The translations under genes were made by a program, and so were the position numbers. From Sarcocystis neurona (Eukaryota; Apicomplexa; Conoidasida; Eucoccidiorida; Sarcocystidae), in the NCBI GenBank assembly GCA_000727475.1, contig KL647313.1, positions 1,159,665 to 1,223,664 on the forward strand: 64,000 bases of DNA, in the 5' to 3' direction. This document shows, piece by piece, positions 34,035 to 45,740 of this stretch (position 1 is the stretch's first letter; every line of letters starts with the position of its first letter). The notes under the pieces are model-generated. The model had not been told where the DNA came from and did no database searches. It worked only from the letters and a program-made list of their open reading frames with translations.

Positions 34035-35122
34035 ATGTTCACCTACCCATATGAGCAAGTGCAGACCCGACTTCACACTAATTTATTTCAAAGCGGCACG
34101 AGTTCGTGCCTGCATACGTACAAGCAGGCATACACGTGCGAACGCGTGATATTACTTGTGCATCTGACTGTCCTCGGCAACCAACACGCGACTCATTGTC
34201 ACGTACGTATCCGGCCTCCCCACCTCTGCCGCTCTGATATACTACTTCCCTGGTACGCGTGGAGTTATGGTGCATCCTATTATTTAGAAAGGACTGGAAC
34301 GGCTAATCTGACAAGGATGCGACACAAAGAAACACGACCACCTGCGCGGTTGCGCATTAGAGTATACGCACCCACGTCTAACTATATACGTATATACATA
34401 TATATAGAGAGACAGACAGAGACAGAGACAGACGGACACCTATCTACGTTTTTTTTTGTTCTCATTTGCTCTGTCTCTATGGCCCCTTGCCTTGCTCTCT
34501 GCTCCCGTACGTGTGCTCCTTAGTCCGGAGTGGAAAGCGAAAGTTCCCTTCCACAAGCGTGAACCGCATCCCGTTACGCACTTGCGATCAATGTAGGAGA
34601 GCGGAGAGGGATGATGTAAGTGAAGGCAGCATGGCAGTGTGACACCGAGCCACGGACTCCCGTTATGCCAAAACTATTACCCATCAAGTGTGTGAGAGAG
34701 ACCGTTCAGACGCCAGCCATACCTACCCACGTGAGGACGCATTACTGCTCAGTTCGTGTACTTTTTCTACGGAGAAGCACGCTATTACACCGGGCTTCAT
34801 CCAAGGCACCGCAGAAAAAAGGACTGCTCTGGTTCCCGTCCCGCTACAGAGACCAAGTTTCACAGAATCAGGCAAGCGTACAAAGCAGTAAGAATTTATT
34901 CTGCTGCTGCAGATACAGACGGTCGTTCACTACAGGGAATACCACCACGTCTCCCTAGAGACAGAGCCGCATACGCAAACGGATCGTGCACACTCTACGA
35001 TCCTTCGACAGACCCCGTTCAACAGAAACAACGACCGCATCTCTGTTTTCGTGCTTCGGTATGTTCGGCGTCTCCCCCCTGCTCTTGTGCAGACGCACAT
35101 GCAGGGAGGTAGGACACAAACT

Positions 35123-36202
35123 TTACCATTGCACGGTGTATCTCCTCCTCTCTACTGCACGCACGAGCGGATCGACGAGCCGCAGTCGCCGCAGCTCTTC
35201 CTTCTCTCTCGCTTCTTGCAGCTCTCTGGTGCCTGCAATCGCAAACGTTGTCTCTCCCGCACTACGTTCTTTAAAAATCTCCCGGCTTGTACGCCTGCGC
35301 ATCGCCTCGCGTCGCAGCTCCTGTATCCGCCGCCTCCAGCGCGCATCCTCCTTCACAAAGCCCCGCTGACTACGTTCCCGGATGACCGGTAACTGTTGTA
35401 ACTGCAGTGGACGATTTTGCTGCAGCTTTAGTAAGCGCTGCCGCTGGGGCAAACGCTCCTGGTCGGGCTCGAGCGACGGCTCTTGCTGAAGCCGCGGCAA
35501 GTTTTGTTCAGATTGCAGGGGATGCGGCTCTGCCTGCAGGAGGCGCCGCATTTTCTGCTGCTGTCCCTGCCGCCGGTTCATCCGTTCTACACGCACCCCA
35601 AACTTATTTCCGTCAGGGAGTCCTGGTTCCGGGAAGGTGTCGGTGACGACTTCCACCGCCTGCAGATTCTCTTGCTGCATTACTTGGTGTGAGCAAGTAT
35701 GCACCAGCCTCCGCTGGTGTTGCTGCCTTTCACGTGGACAACGTAGGATCGCAAAGTTAGACACAGGCGTGTGCTGCTGCTGCAGCAACCTATACGGGAA
35801 ACGGACGAATAGAGACAAACTTCTCCTTGCTGTGGGACACGTACTGCTTGGGGTTCGGTGTTCGGCAGCAACTGCAGGCGGTGTGTACTGATGGGAGTGC
35901 GTAAGAGCTGCCGCTAGGCCGCAGCCTGAAAGCTTCAAGCAACAGAGTGACGAAACGTATAGTGCGGAAGAAAGAGCCGGCACCTGGCTGTGTGCGGATC
36001 GCGGCGCCTTTTGAGAAGTGATTGCCGCGAATATGAGGGCGGCACCTATGCAGCAACTCTTGATAGAAGTAACAATTGCAACAAATAAGGGAAACAGCAG
36101 CAGTTGGGCAGCTGGATTCGGCGAGCTTAGCGCTACGCGGATGTTCATCGTGGCAGGCGATAGCCGCAAGTACCACTGTGCCAAGACGATTTCGGTTGAC
36201 AT
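35123..36202 (-). CDS. unidentified 359-aa protein, hydrophobic N-terminal part and Arg/Glu/Gln-rich helical C-terminus
   Basis: Open from ATG at 36200-36202 to a stop at 35123. The first ~70 residues include a hydrophobic stretch (QLLLFPLFVAIVTSIKSC, then IGAALIFAAITS) that could be a membrane anchor or targeting sequence. Residues ~175-359 look most protein-like: an ATG-led segment (MQQENLQAVEVVTDTFPEPG), Gln-rich runs, and a basic, probably helical tail (WRRRIQELRREAMRRRTS). I recognise no domain. The tail resembles the charged ends of organellar ribosome or RNA-associated proteins only in composition. An alternative is that only the downstream part is coding and the N-terminal half is intron or 5' UTR. 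Confidence 0.5.
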   Translation of the reverse strand: MSTEIVLAQWYLRLSPATMNIRVALSSPNPAAQLLLFPLFVAIVTSIKSCCIGAALIFAAITSQKAPRSAHSQVPALSSALYVSSLCCLKLSGCGLAAALTHSHQYTPPAVAAEHRTPSSTCPTARRSLSLFVRFPYRLLQQQHTPVSNFAILRCPRERQQHQRRLVHTCSHQVMQQENLQAVEVVTDTFPEPGLPDGNKFGVRVERMNRRQGQQQKMRRLLQAEPHPLQSEQNLPRLQQEPSLEPDQERLPQRQRLLKLQQNRPLQLQQLPVIRERSQRGFVKEDARWRRRIQELRREAMRRRTSREIFKERSAGETTFAIAGTRELQEAREKEELRRLRLVDPLVRAVERRRYTVQW

Positions 36203-39200
36203 GCTCAGACTCGTTCGGTGCTAGCACACACGTATACTTTTTCGCGCCTGCGTACTTCTGCAGTCCCCTCCTCATCCATTACCATTCGGGTGTGGCCCGC
36301 ATGAGCGCACTCACGATTTAAATCCGTTCACGGGGCCACGAGACGATCTGCAGTAGAAGGCACTCGAAAGAATAATCGTTTGAAGTGTGCGAACTCCTCA
36401 CACAGTGTCGAATGTCGAACAATGAAGCGGTCTTTCTCCCCACCTGTTGCCATAGCAACGAGCGTTTTATGGTCTTCTACTGTGCGATGATGCCGGTATC
36501 TCACAGCCTCTTGGAAAGGCGCCTGGTGCACTTTACACATCGTCATTTCTTGTCTGTAGCTGCTGCTCCTGTTGCTTCCGACTTCGTATGTTAGCAGATG
36601 CAGCTTGTATTGTGATCCTGCAACGGCTGGTATCCTAGGCAATCGCACACACGACGACGCACTCTTTTCGCGTATCGTGTGCCGTGGAAGCTGCTTGCCC
36701 GCCCGGTTCTGACACTTGCGGGCCCTCAATGGACAGAAGTGATCTTCCCCGCATGCAAGTCCTCACCCGTTTCAGGACGCCAGGGTTACTTCCTTGGAGA
36801 GTACCTATCTTTGTAGTCTCTGCTAGCCCTGGATGCCTACTGCTACTAGCTGAGCAGCTGATGCACTTCTTGACGGCTGGGGCAGCTGTGATCAGGTCGA
36901 GCATGTTCGGTCAAAGATAGCGTTATGTGCACTCGACAGTTTGGACTCGCTCATTATTTAGTGCTATCGCCCGGCCTGCTGCGGCAAGGCGTCTCTCAGG
37001 TTGCTGTGCCACCACAGAACCAGACACCTTCTGTGATTCTGATAGGCCGAGAGAGAATCCGGCTTGGCTTTGCAGATGAGGAAAATCGGTCTTTCTAGAG
37101 AACAAATACAACGATTTGATGCATTTGCCGTGGGGCCTCAACAACTTCGTCCTTGGGGTGTTGGGTTGCATGCACATCCGTATACACATGGAGCAGAACC
37201 AACAACCCGCCGCCGCCGTTTCCAACTTACTATCTCACCTTCTGCTCGAGCGCAAATGCGCGTAACAACACAGAAGCGAAGAAGTACTCTTCTTCATGAT
37301 ATTTTAACGGCGAATTGTGAGGGGTCACCATAAACGCCCGCGGCACCTAACGAGCCCAGACTGTGCAGCGTCCTGGATCCGATTCCCATCTCCTGTGCTG
37401 CCAGCCTGACAACGAAAGCTTGAATCAAAGGAGTTGAAAATCGGGCTGCCTGCAGCGCATAGATGTAAATAGATAGTTCTGCCAGTTTTGTGGAGGGGAT
37501 CGAGAGGACAACGCTAAGCAGAAACGGGCCGCATTTCCTTTCAATACTAGGCCCTCGTACGATACATGCTAGCATACAACGTGGAAACACACGTAATCGA
37601 GCTATTCCGTGTTGCAGACTTTCCTACATGGGGCAGGAGCGCGCACACGTACTGACGATAACCGTCGCGCACGGCAGAGGGCCGCGGCGCGGCGGCAGCT
37701 CGCTAGCTGCTTTGCATTTTGTGAATATCCCAACATAAATTGTGACGCTGGAAAACACCTACAAGGGTACAACGTGAAGTCTGCGTACACGTGTTCACTT
37801 GTGGGATTTAGTGATTTCTGTTATGCGTACCGGCCGCCCGTAGCAATGGTGTGCCTCGTTCCTCGACCTCTTCGCTTCTGCCGCGCTTGTAATCTCCGGG
37901 CACTAAACTTTTACAGTTACCGAATGCGTCACGGAATGCCTAAGAAGAGCCAGAGACCCCGTAGATAGCTTCTCTTGGGTACATGATCGTGTGAGATACG
38001 CGCTGTGCACCGATTCTCGTTGCGTGTCTGATATCCGGCAGGTAGATCAAAGCAGCATTGCTTTCTGTGCACCCGTATGTGTGGACAGCCGGTCGAGGCC
38101 GTGTGCGTCTCATCGTACAGCGGGGCTGGTGCACGCCGTGTTACAGGAGGAGGGCGAAGCGACACACAATGAGTAGGCAAACACGTGAAACATTTCGCGA
38201 GCTGTACAAAGAACAGTTGTGGGCGCAAAAGGAAGATCTCACACCAGGCATCCTTGCGTATTCACAGGTAGCGAGCGTCTACTGGAGAAACGGCCAGCTC
38301 AGTTGTGTGCGAGGGTGCGCGAACTCTCCACTTCATTGCCATTCTGCCCGGGACTACCTACACAACGTGAACTTCAGTTGAAAATTTTTATCACTGTTTT
38401 AGCGACATAGGTAATTCAAGTGCGTATGCGGTACTTCAACACGTAGAGCCCCTCCTGTCTCCCTTTTTCTCATTGTTGAAGGGGCGTCATGCTCCGCGGT
38501 TCACGTGGTGAGCTGCAGGCCGTGTGGAATCTTGCTAAACAGTTACCTTCTTTCCAGCGCATTCAACAGTGCCGGATATGGCATGGAGCACGCGTTGACA
38601 CGGAAACATATTCGCCGGAATAACTTTGTAACAGCGAACATTTTTTCCGCGAAACATCTTGCGCGCCTGTGCAGCATAGGTCGGCGCCACGCCGGCAGCT
38701 GACACGATTGCGGAAGTCCCACACCAATCAATTGTTGTGCTCTCGCGCACGTACAGGACAGATAAGCTGTACGCCGACATGACGCACACTATTCGCGTGA
38801 AGAAGGCCGAGCACCATGCGGGCTCCAAAGCAAGAGCGCAGGGTGAACGCAAAGAAGGGAGCGGAAAATACAATTGGGGTGCGTATTCTACCTCGATTCC
38901 CGGCCACGGACAGCTGCCTACCCCTCCAACTCAAAAAGACCTCAGCTGCCTCCGACGTAGTCCGTTGGGAGCATAAATGCAGCCGCGAACCATCTGTAGC
39001 TGGTTTAAGTAGCGAACAGTTAGGAGAAGTGAAGCAACTGCGAGTGCAGAGTATAACTCTTTCCAAAAAAAACCATAACGCATTTGTTATCAGCGATCGC
39101 TGCATCGGTCCTAGGTGGGCTTGAATCGGTTTGCCACCACGTATTCTTACATGACTGCACGTTACTGGCATCCGTGGTAGACCTGTGCGTGTGTGTACCC

Positions 39201-42200
39201 TGGTAGAGGCCCTTGGCCACAAAAGCGCACCCTCATCGCAGCAGAGTAATGAATTTAGACCAGGGATGGAGCGCTGAGCTGATGTGGTCTCCGCAGGCGT
39301 GCGGTCGAATGTGCGACGTGTGACGTCGTCCCGTAGCGCTGCGTACAGGTGGTGTGAACGTCTCTTGTCGCTACAAGCGTATCTGGTGTTGAATGACCGA
39401 ATGTTTGGTATGTCGTGTAGGGAATCTGGAGACGGACGTTGTTGACGGACTGGCAAATTCCCAGATGGGAGCTCTGGTTGACGGGAATGATCCTATGTTT
39501 GACAGTGACGTGGACATGGGGGAATACTCGAGCAGCCGACGAACGTCTCTCTGATAGGTGAGGCGTGCATCCGGTAAGCTGAACACAACCCGGCTTCAGA
39601 TGGGAAAGTACAACCATTGTGGTGTGTAGGCAGCTTTTGGTGCTCTTTGTTCCACGCGTTCTGTGGGGATCCACGACCAACCCACATCATCGCTCCGGGA
39701 GGCTGCTGAGAGGATAGCGGCGAACACCATGGTTTCCGAGGTGTGTGCTGCGGGCGGAGAACTGCCACGGTTTGACGTGCGTTCAGACGTTTTAGCGTGC
39801 CTACTCAAAATATCAACACTTCCATTGCGTGTGTGCGCCCCCGCAGCCTTCCGTGGAGCGACAGAAGTCTATTATAAAAGCCCGGCTTCACAACTGCAGC
39901 CCAGCGACATCAAGTTGGCATCAGGCAGCGCGAAAAATAGATGGGAAGGCCGGGGGCCTTGGCGACGACGAGTGGGGAAGTCCGATTTGTGTCAGCGAGC
40001 TTCGTTTGCACACGGGACAGTGGGATATGCGGCGGACAACAAGCATGGTCTGGAATTGCGTCGATTGACGCCATGCTTCGCCCGGAGCAGAATAGCGTGG
40101 ACTTGCTGAAGATGCAAGTGGATCTGCAAAGGGAGGTAGCGGAGACGACCCGCTGGGCCGCAACGCAGAGAGTGACCGCTGGTGACGTCCACTTAAACGT
40201 GGTCTCAGATTCACTTTGTTCCGTGTTGTCCGTGTAAGAGCCGGTCCACATCGACCCCTTACGAGGCCTCGCCACTTGGCCGTGGGTGAGCGGTGGTTTT
40301 GTTAGATAGTGCGGCGGAATACTATACGACGTAAATGTACTGCGAAACTGCATTCCATACGAATCATACTACGGGAGGGTGCGTCTGTGTGTGGAAGACT
40401 TACCTGCGACGCGGGAAAGGGGGGGCGCTTGCATCGACTTCGCGGCACACAACTGGCTCATATAAATGTGTCGTCCAGGGATTAAACGTGGCTGTAGAGC
40501 TCACGTGGACAGGCACACTGTGCTTTTTTCCAAGGACGTTCGTCGAAGCTGCAGGGAGCCAAAATATTAAGTCCCAGGTAGGGCCATCCCGCAACACGGA
40601 GGAACGCGCCAAGGAATCAGTTTCAGAGGCGGGGGCCATTCCCCTAATCCACCATCATACATGTGTCCTATGCATGCACGGTGCGGTTTGAAGACGCGGC
40701 CGGTGTTGCTAAAGGGTGACTGCGTTACTCGTCTGCTCTGCAACGCTGGCCGGTCTCCAGTTTCTTCCCCATCACTGGAGAGTGTGCGTGTGCCTTCCGT
40801 GCACCGCGGCTGTAACTCTATAGCGAGTGTACGTGCATAATTCAGAGAGGCGACAGAATCAGTCGTCAGGTGGGGCTGCCTCCACACGCGAGCGATTTAT
40901 CATGTCTTTGGATACTCTTGTGCGCACACGTATCCCCCGCGCCTGCGTGTATGGTCTGTCACTCCCACCGACTTTGTTGTCAGTTACCGGCGCGTACGAA
41001 GGATGCGTCGTGGATCCTACAGCAGTGAAGTGTGCGGTATTCACACGCATCGCAGTTAGCTGGTGCTGTCATACCTCGACGTAACCGCGCGTGAGCCATC
41101 GCGTAAAGCTTTGCGCTGTACGGAAGCAGAAACGCGGACGTCGCTGTGAGTTGAAGTTATTCAGCAACGCAGCAGGACACAGGAAGCCCTGGAGGCGTTC
41201 GGCGTACATCGACGTCCAGTCCTCCCTGACATTTCCGACATGAATTCCTCACTGCTGAATTATGATTGATACACGTCCAACAGTTCTGCGTAAGATCGGG
41301 ATCCCTGCAATGTGGATCACCGCTACGTAAGTATGCATACATAAGGATGCAGAAAAGGTTTGTCAATACTACTTCTCGCCGGACAGCATCTGACGAGAGG
41401 ACTTTTCCACGGCCGGACTTTGATGAGGGCACTGCCCGCTGGACAGGCTGGTGACGTTTCGTTCCGACGTATCCGATGTGATCCGGTGTGTCAGCAGCTC
41501 ATTGACCTCCTGTGGTCGAGGTAGCTATCACCGGGTCCGCGGTACAATTTTATGAGCGTGGTAAAGCGAGCGCATATAGAAGTGTAGCGGGAAGTGTGAC
41601 AACGCCACGCCAACTCAACCATCATCGGCGGGTTCGAAGTGTTCATCAAGGGTGAACTGTTGGGAAATCCACCAAAAAACCGCGTCCTCTCGAAAGCAGT
41701 GAGCGTACGCCATTGTATTTTCTACGGTCTTCAACTATTACGGCTCCCACAAGCCAACTGCTACGGTTCGGCTCGTTTTCGACGTTGGCTTCGGAAGGGA
41801 AGTTTCGCTGACGCACCGACGCTCGCGCAGCACTGCTTCCATGAGCCACGGATGGAGCATCCTGTAGCCTTGAGCCGGGAAGTGTGACAACAGCAGGAAG
41901 GCAAGCAATATGTTCAACGCGCCCACCGCGTGTCAAGCACTTTTCAAAGGGATGAGCATACGGTGTTACGGTTCGTACAACCGCAGTGCAACGGTTCAAC
42001 TGTTTTCCTAATTTGATAGTCGTCAGCGGGGCGTTCTCACGATTCAAGTTCGTCGGATTCTCACGAGAGCTAGCGGCACCGGCGCGGCCTTGCGTCGCGT
42101 CTGCAGTCTGCCGCGCATGCGCAGCTGCCCGCAGGTCGACGACGTATCGCTGTGGGGGGTTGTAGGCGTCTCGTCAGCTAGCGAAGACAGCAACATTCGT

Positions 42201-42512
42201 TGGCACCTGCTGGTGGTGTCACAAGCTGTGGTAAATCACGCATTTACATCTAAGTGCGCGAGTTACCCACAGCCGTATGTGTCCGTGTTTTCCCTGTGTC
42301 GCGGACTGCTGGAGCCGTCGAGTTGTCAGAGACCACGAATTTTGTGAAGACGTTGTGATCCCAAGCACCCAGCGGGTCGCTGGGAATGAAGGTGGTCGGT
42401 CGCTTTGGCAGTCGTCGTCATCGGGGCTCCTCGATAATTGAACGCCGTGGGGTTCGCACAACTCCGCGAGCCGGCGGAAACGGCTGTGGCCCCTGGAAGT
42501 TGGTCCGTGAAA
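36203..42512. other. region with scattered possible exons, no supported gene model
   Basis: A minus frame ending at 36328 reads plausibly (HHRTVEDHKTLVAMATGG) and might be a terminal exon. On the plus strand, 39663-40109 and 39941-40237 have protein-like frames. The latter includes a helical stretch (VDLLKMQVDLQREVAETT, about 40100-40155) followed by a possible donor (GT/GTAAGA near 40234). These may be 5' exons of the membrane-anchored protein at 42.5-43.4 kb. None carries a recognisable domain. Confidence 0.35.
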
Positions 42513-43394
42513 ATGTCAGTGGACGCCAGGGCTTCATCTGCCCGTTCGGCACAGTCTCACAAACCGCCACCACGTATGAGACCACTGCTTGAACTCCGAA
42601 TGACGACAAATGTGCCATTGGTGATGTTCCATGTCAAGGCGCCGGTGCCCCGTCGAGCGGTCGGCGAACGCGGTGCACTGAAAAGTTCAAGAGGAAGATA
42701 TCCCACATGTTCAGATCGCCCCTCATTTAGCCAGACTCCTCAGAGGAGGACTGGGACTGGGACCCGGTGTGGACGTCAGTCACTTCCATTTCCGACATTG
42801 CAAGTGGTCCTCGTTGCCGCACTGTATCACTGTATGTGCGTCGAATCCGTTGAACACATAAGCGGCCCGAGAGACGACAGTACTGGGATTCATGGAGGCG
42901 GAAACCGGGGGGAGCTCATGTGGACAAGTCCGCGTATCACGCCGTCTGTCCAGACCAAGCCGGAGACAGGAGGCAGCGCCGATGACGAGCTTGCAGGGGG
43001 TTTCGAAGAGCTAGATCCACCGTCAGAGGGATCTCCTGAAGACAGTCAAACGCAAGGGGCACTGCAGTTTGACAGCGCTACGTTCCTTGAAGCGTTACAA
43101 GCTCTAGACGAAGCGATCACACATGTGGACCGCCAGCGCTCGCGTTTACGAAGACAGATCGCTGTGGCGCAGAAACTTGCAAGCATGAATGCACTGCCGC
43201 GGCGAAACCCGCCCCCCCGTCGTATGAGTCTGAGACCACCACCCCCGATTCCCGATAAGCTTGTGACAGCCCAGGACTTTCACAATCCCCGTGTATCAGC
43301 GATCACCCGCACGTACCTACAGATCTTTCTTACTGTTATGTTGCTAACAGTTGTAATAATCCTTCTGCAGACATATCTTTCCACGCTGTTGTAG
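42513..43394 (+). CDS. unidentified protein with a C-terminal membrane anchor
   Basis: The frame is open from before 42438 to a TAG at 43392-43394; 42513 is the first in-frame ATG. Features in order: a basic N-terminal region; a hydrophobic segment (LQVVLVAALYHCMCV, about 42798-42842) that could be an internal signal or anchor; an acidic Pro/Ser-rich stretch (ELDPPSEGSPEDSQ); an amphipathic helix (LQALDEAITHVDRQRSRLRR); a Pro-rich basic linker (RRNPPPRRMSLRPPPPIPD); and a strongly hydrophobic C-terminal helix (IFLTVMLLTVVIILLQ) just before the stop. This tail-anchored layout also fits apicomplexan dense-granule-type secreted proteins, but nothing here proves secretion. 5' exons may exist further left. 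No homologue recognised. Confidence 0.55.
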   Translation: MSVDARASSARSAQSHKPPPRMRPLLELRMTTNVPLVMFHVKAPVPRRAVGERGALKSSRGRYPTCSDRPSFSQTPQRRTGTGTRCGRQSLPFPTLQVVLVAALYHCMCVESVEHISGPRDDSTGIHGGGNRGELMWTSPRITPSVQTKPETGGSADDELAGGFEELDPPSEGSPEDSQTQGALQFDSATFLEALQALDEAITHVDRQRSRLRRQIAVAQKLASMNALPRRNPPPRRMSLRPPPPIPDKLVTAQDFHNPRVSAITRTYLQIFLTVMLLTVVIILLQTYLSTLL

Positions 43395-43872
43395 TTCACG
43401 TCTACTCGAGGAACCCGCTAACCGGTCTCCTCTTTTAGTCAGGTAGAAATCAGGGAAGAGCCAGAGCCCGTATTTCGAGGGCCAGCCTGTCACACCAAAC
43501 GTACTGTGCAGCATGTTAGTCACGGGTGCGACTCTGGTTTTGGGCGTATGATCCAGTACTCAGCGTTGGTTGCCAACGGCGGTGCGTAGTACGGAAGCAC
43601 ACGTGAAACGTGGATTCGGAATCTGACGTAAATCATCACTCTTTGATTACGTATGTGTATGTTACACCAGAGGGCTGTTTTTTCCAGTTCCTTAGAAAGG
43701 GCTGGGCCTGTGTCGGTTAACGGACATTTTTCGGTCGCACCAGGTCAACAGGAGGATGCCGTGGATGCTCTCTTGTTACTCAGGATCAGGTTTGTAATGT
43801 TTGTTTTGAAGTGTGATTTTGAGGGAGGGGCAACCAGATGGCAAACGACTTAGCGCATACGATAGTACTTAC

Positions 43873-44048
43873 CTGACGGACAACGTTCCATATTCTTGTT
43901 CGCTCGCGTAGGATAACCGGCCTGTAAGCCCCGCCAGACAACTCTGCAGATGACACAGCGTTGGCGTCCAGCTGCTCGTTTGCTATCCTAGACACACCGA
44001 ACAGCTTACCGTGTATGCGCATGACCCCCACGGTTGGCGCGAGGAAAC
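43873..44048 (-). CDS. probable internal exon of an unidentified minus-strand gene
   Basis: An open frame flanked by an acceptor (AATGCCCAG) and a consensus donor (CAG/GTAAGT) encodes about 58 residues of ordinary protein composition (VGVMRIHGKLFGVSRIANE, then GGAYRPVILRERTRIW). Neither the preceding nor the following exon could be identified. No family recognised. Confidence 0.5.
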
Positions 44049-44610
44049 CTGGGCATTATGAGTGCTCCAAAGCAGGAGTTTCATGTGAGTGCACAGAAGT
44101 AAGTAGGTACCTGGATTTGTCAGATTGAGCACTCGTTATTGCACACACTATGCAGGGTTGTTCATCAGACGAGGGTGAGCACGAGCTTAAATCGCCGGGT
44201 CATGGAATATTACGTAGAGTCGGGATGCATGCCCGTCAACAGTTTCGCCTCACACCAGCAAGGACCGTGTTTGCGGATTTTGCTGCTTTTCAGAGCTACG
44301 TACTTGCGAGCGAGTGGAAAATGTTTTGCACATTGTGTGCATCAGGGAGGTCTGTGGTTTAAGTGAGGAGCGTGCGTAGCGGTCCTTCGTATGGTGACTG
44401 TGCCGGTCGCAGGAGGGGATGCTGTTTTGCGTCAGGCTTGTATGCCGTGTCGTTCCTTTGAAGAGACCATGGGGCGTGCGGGCCATGTACGGCAGAGACA
44501 CGCATGTGTGTGCCCAAACGAGGTCCTTGGTCGCAATTTTGACTATGACAGTCAGGACCATTCCAGCACGGTCTGGGTCTCTTTTTGATGTGTCTGCCCA
44601 AGGTGGACAT

Positions 44611-44735
44611 TTTTAATGTGCAGACGAGTGTACGGGGAGTTTCGGTTGACGAATAGGGTCCTGCGGTTGACAGAATGAAGCCCGAGATCGACGTTGTCAA
44701 TGTGCAGACGAGTGTACGGGGTGTTCTGATGGAGG
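44611..44735. repeat. direct repeat pair, 84 bp apart
   Basis: The 22-bp motif beginning AATGTGCAGACGAGTGTACG occurs at 44615 and again at 44699, with related flanking sequence (GGTTGACGAATAG and GGTTGACAGAATG between them). Confidence 0.75.
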
Positions 44736-45595
44736 AGGAGATTTCTGCTGTTAACAGTAATGTACATACTGGGGAACACATGTGCAGCTAGCGGACATCT
44801 CGGCAGTGTGGAGTACCTGAAAGTGTAGTCCTAAGTGAATTCCACTTCATAAGCAGTATATGTCGGAAAGGCGACGTACTGGCGGGTTCTGACGCACTTT
44901 GTCGCAGGTGTTCCGCTGGAGCCCACGAACAACCACGCTGAGTGTTGTGGGAGAGTGCGGTAAAGGCAGACCAGACACCGACGGCTCAGGGGCTTGTACC
45001 CCTACGGTAAACCTCCCGCATTCTCGTACGCGTCTAATTTGTGTCACGTACTCAGCTGAAAATAAGGTCACAGATGTGCGCCGTTTGGGCAGCCGTACGT
45101 GAACGAAGTAGCTCACTAGCAACGTGGCATCCAGAGCAAAGGCCGGAGCTAAAGGCGGAGGACTCCCAGCAGGGGACGCCTGGAAGAACGTGAATTGAAT
45201 TAGCCAGTGGTCTTACCGGTGTACAGGATAAACATTGTGTGCGATTGCATCCTTTGTTGCGACGCTTTGCAATGAACAGAATGACAGTGACAGGGCTACA
45301 AATGCCGGCGGTCGGCGTAACAAGAACCCTAGGTGCACGTCTGTAGCCGACCTGTAGAGCCTGACGACAGACGATTTCAGTCGTGAGTTGCAAAAAGTCT
45401 ACTGCGTGGCTTCAGGGTCGCACACTTCTCTCGACTGGCATATCTCGGTAGGCGCCTTTAACGAATCGGGATCGCTCCGCCGCGACTGCCCGATGGTTTG
45501 CAAAGCAGTAAGGTGGGACAATTTACGTTGGAATTCTTAGTGTGAAGGTGCAGCCAAAACAACGAGTATTCTCAGCAGGGGACTCGCCCTGATGG

Positions 45596-45740
45596 CAGAC
45601 ATACTGGCGACGTAGACCACTGGTGAAGTGTTGACGCAGAGGCGTGGTAGCCGTTAGCTCACGCGTTTCGACTCTAACACTGTCAGATGTACTGGCGACG
45701 CAGACGACTGGTGAAGTGTTCGCGCAGACTCGTGGTCAAT
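45596..45740. repeat. direct repeat pair, 88 bp apart
   Basis: A block of about 53 bp starting CAGACATACTGGCGACGTAG at 45596 recurs with a few changes at 45684. Both are followed by a TTAGCTCACGC motif. Confidence 0.8.

Larger units (their letters stand above)
33138..35122. other. spacer with AT/CA microsatellites
   Basis: No supported gene. It contains AT-rich microsatellites at about 33629-33724 and 33988-34034, and a GACAGA-rich run at about 34395-34432. Any first exon and the promoter of the GTPase gene should lie in its left part. Confidence 0.5.

Noticed and set aside
33600..34040. Candidate CRISPR-like or telomeric repeat
   Set aside because: These are simple AT/CA microsatellites without spacers, and no TTTAGGG-type array is present.
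38728..39456. Minus ORF of 242 codons
   Set aside because: Random-looking composition rich in Arg/Ser/Cys, no domain, no repeat bias, and no splice-site support.
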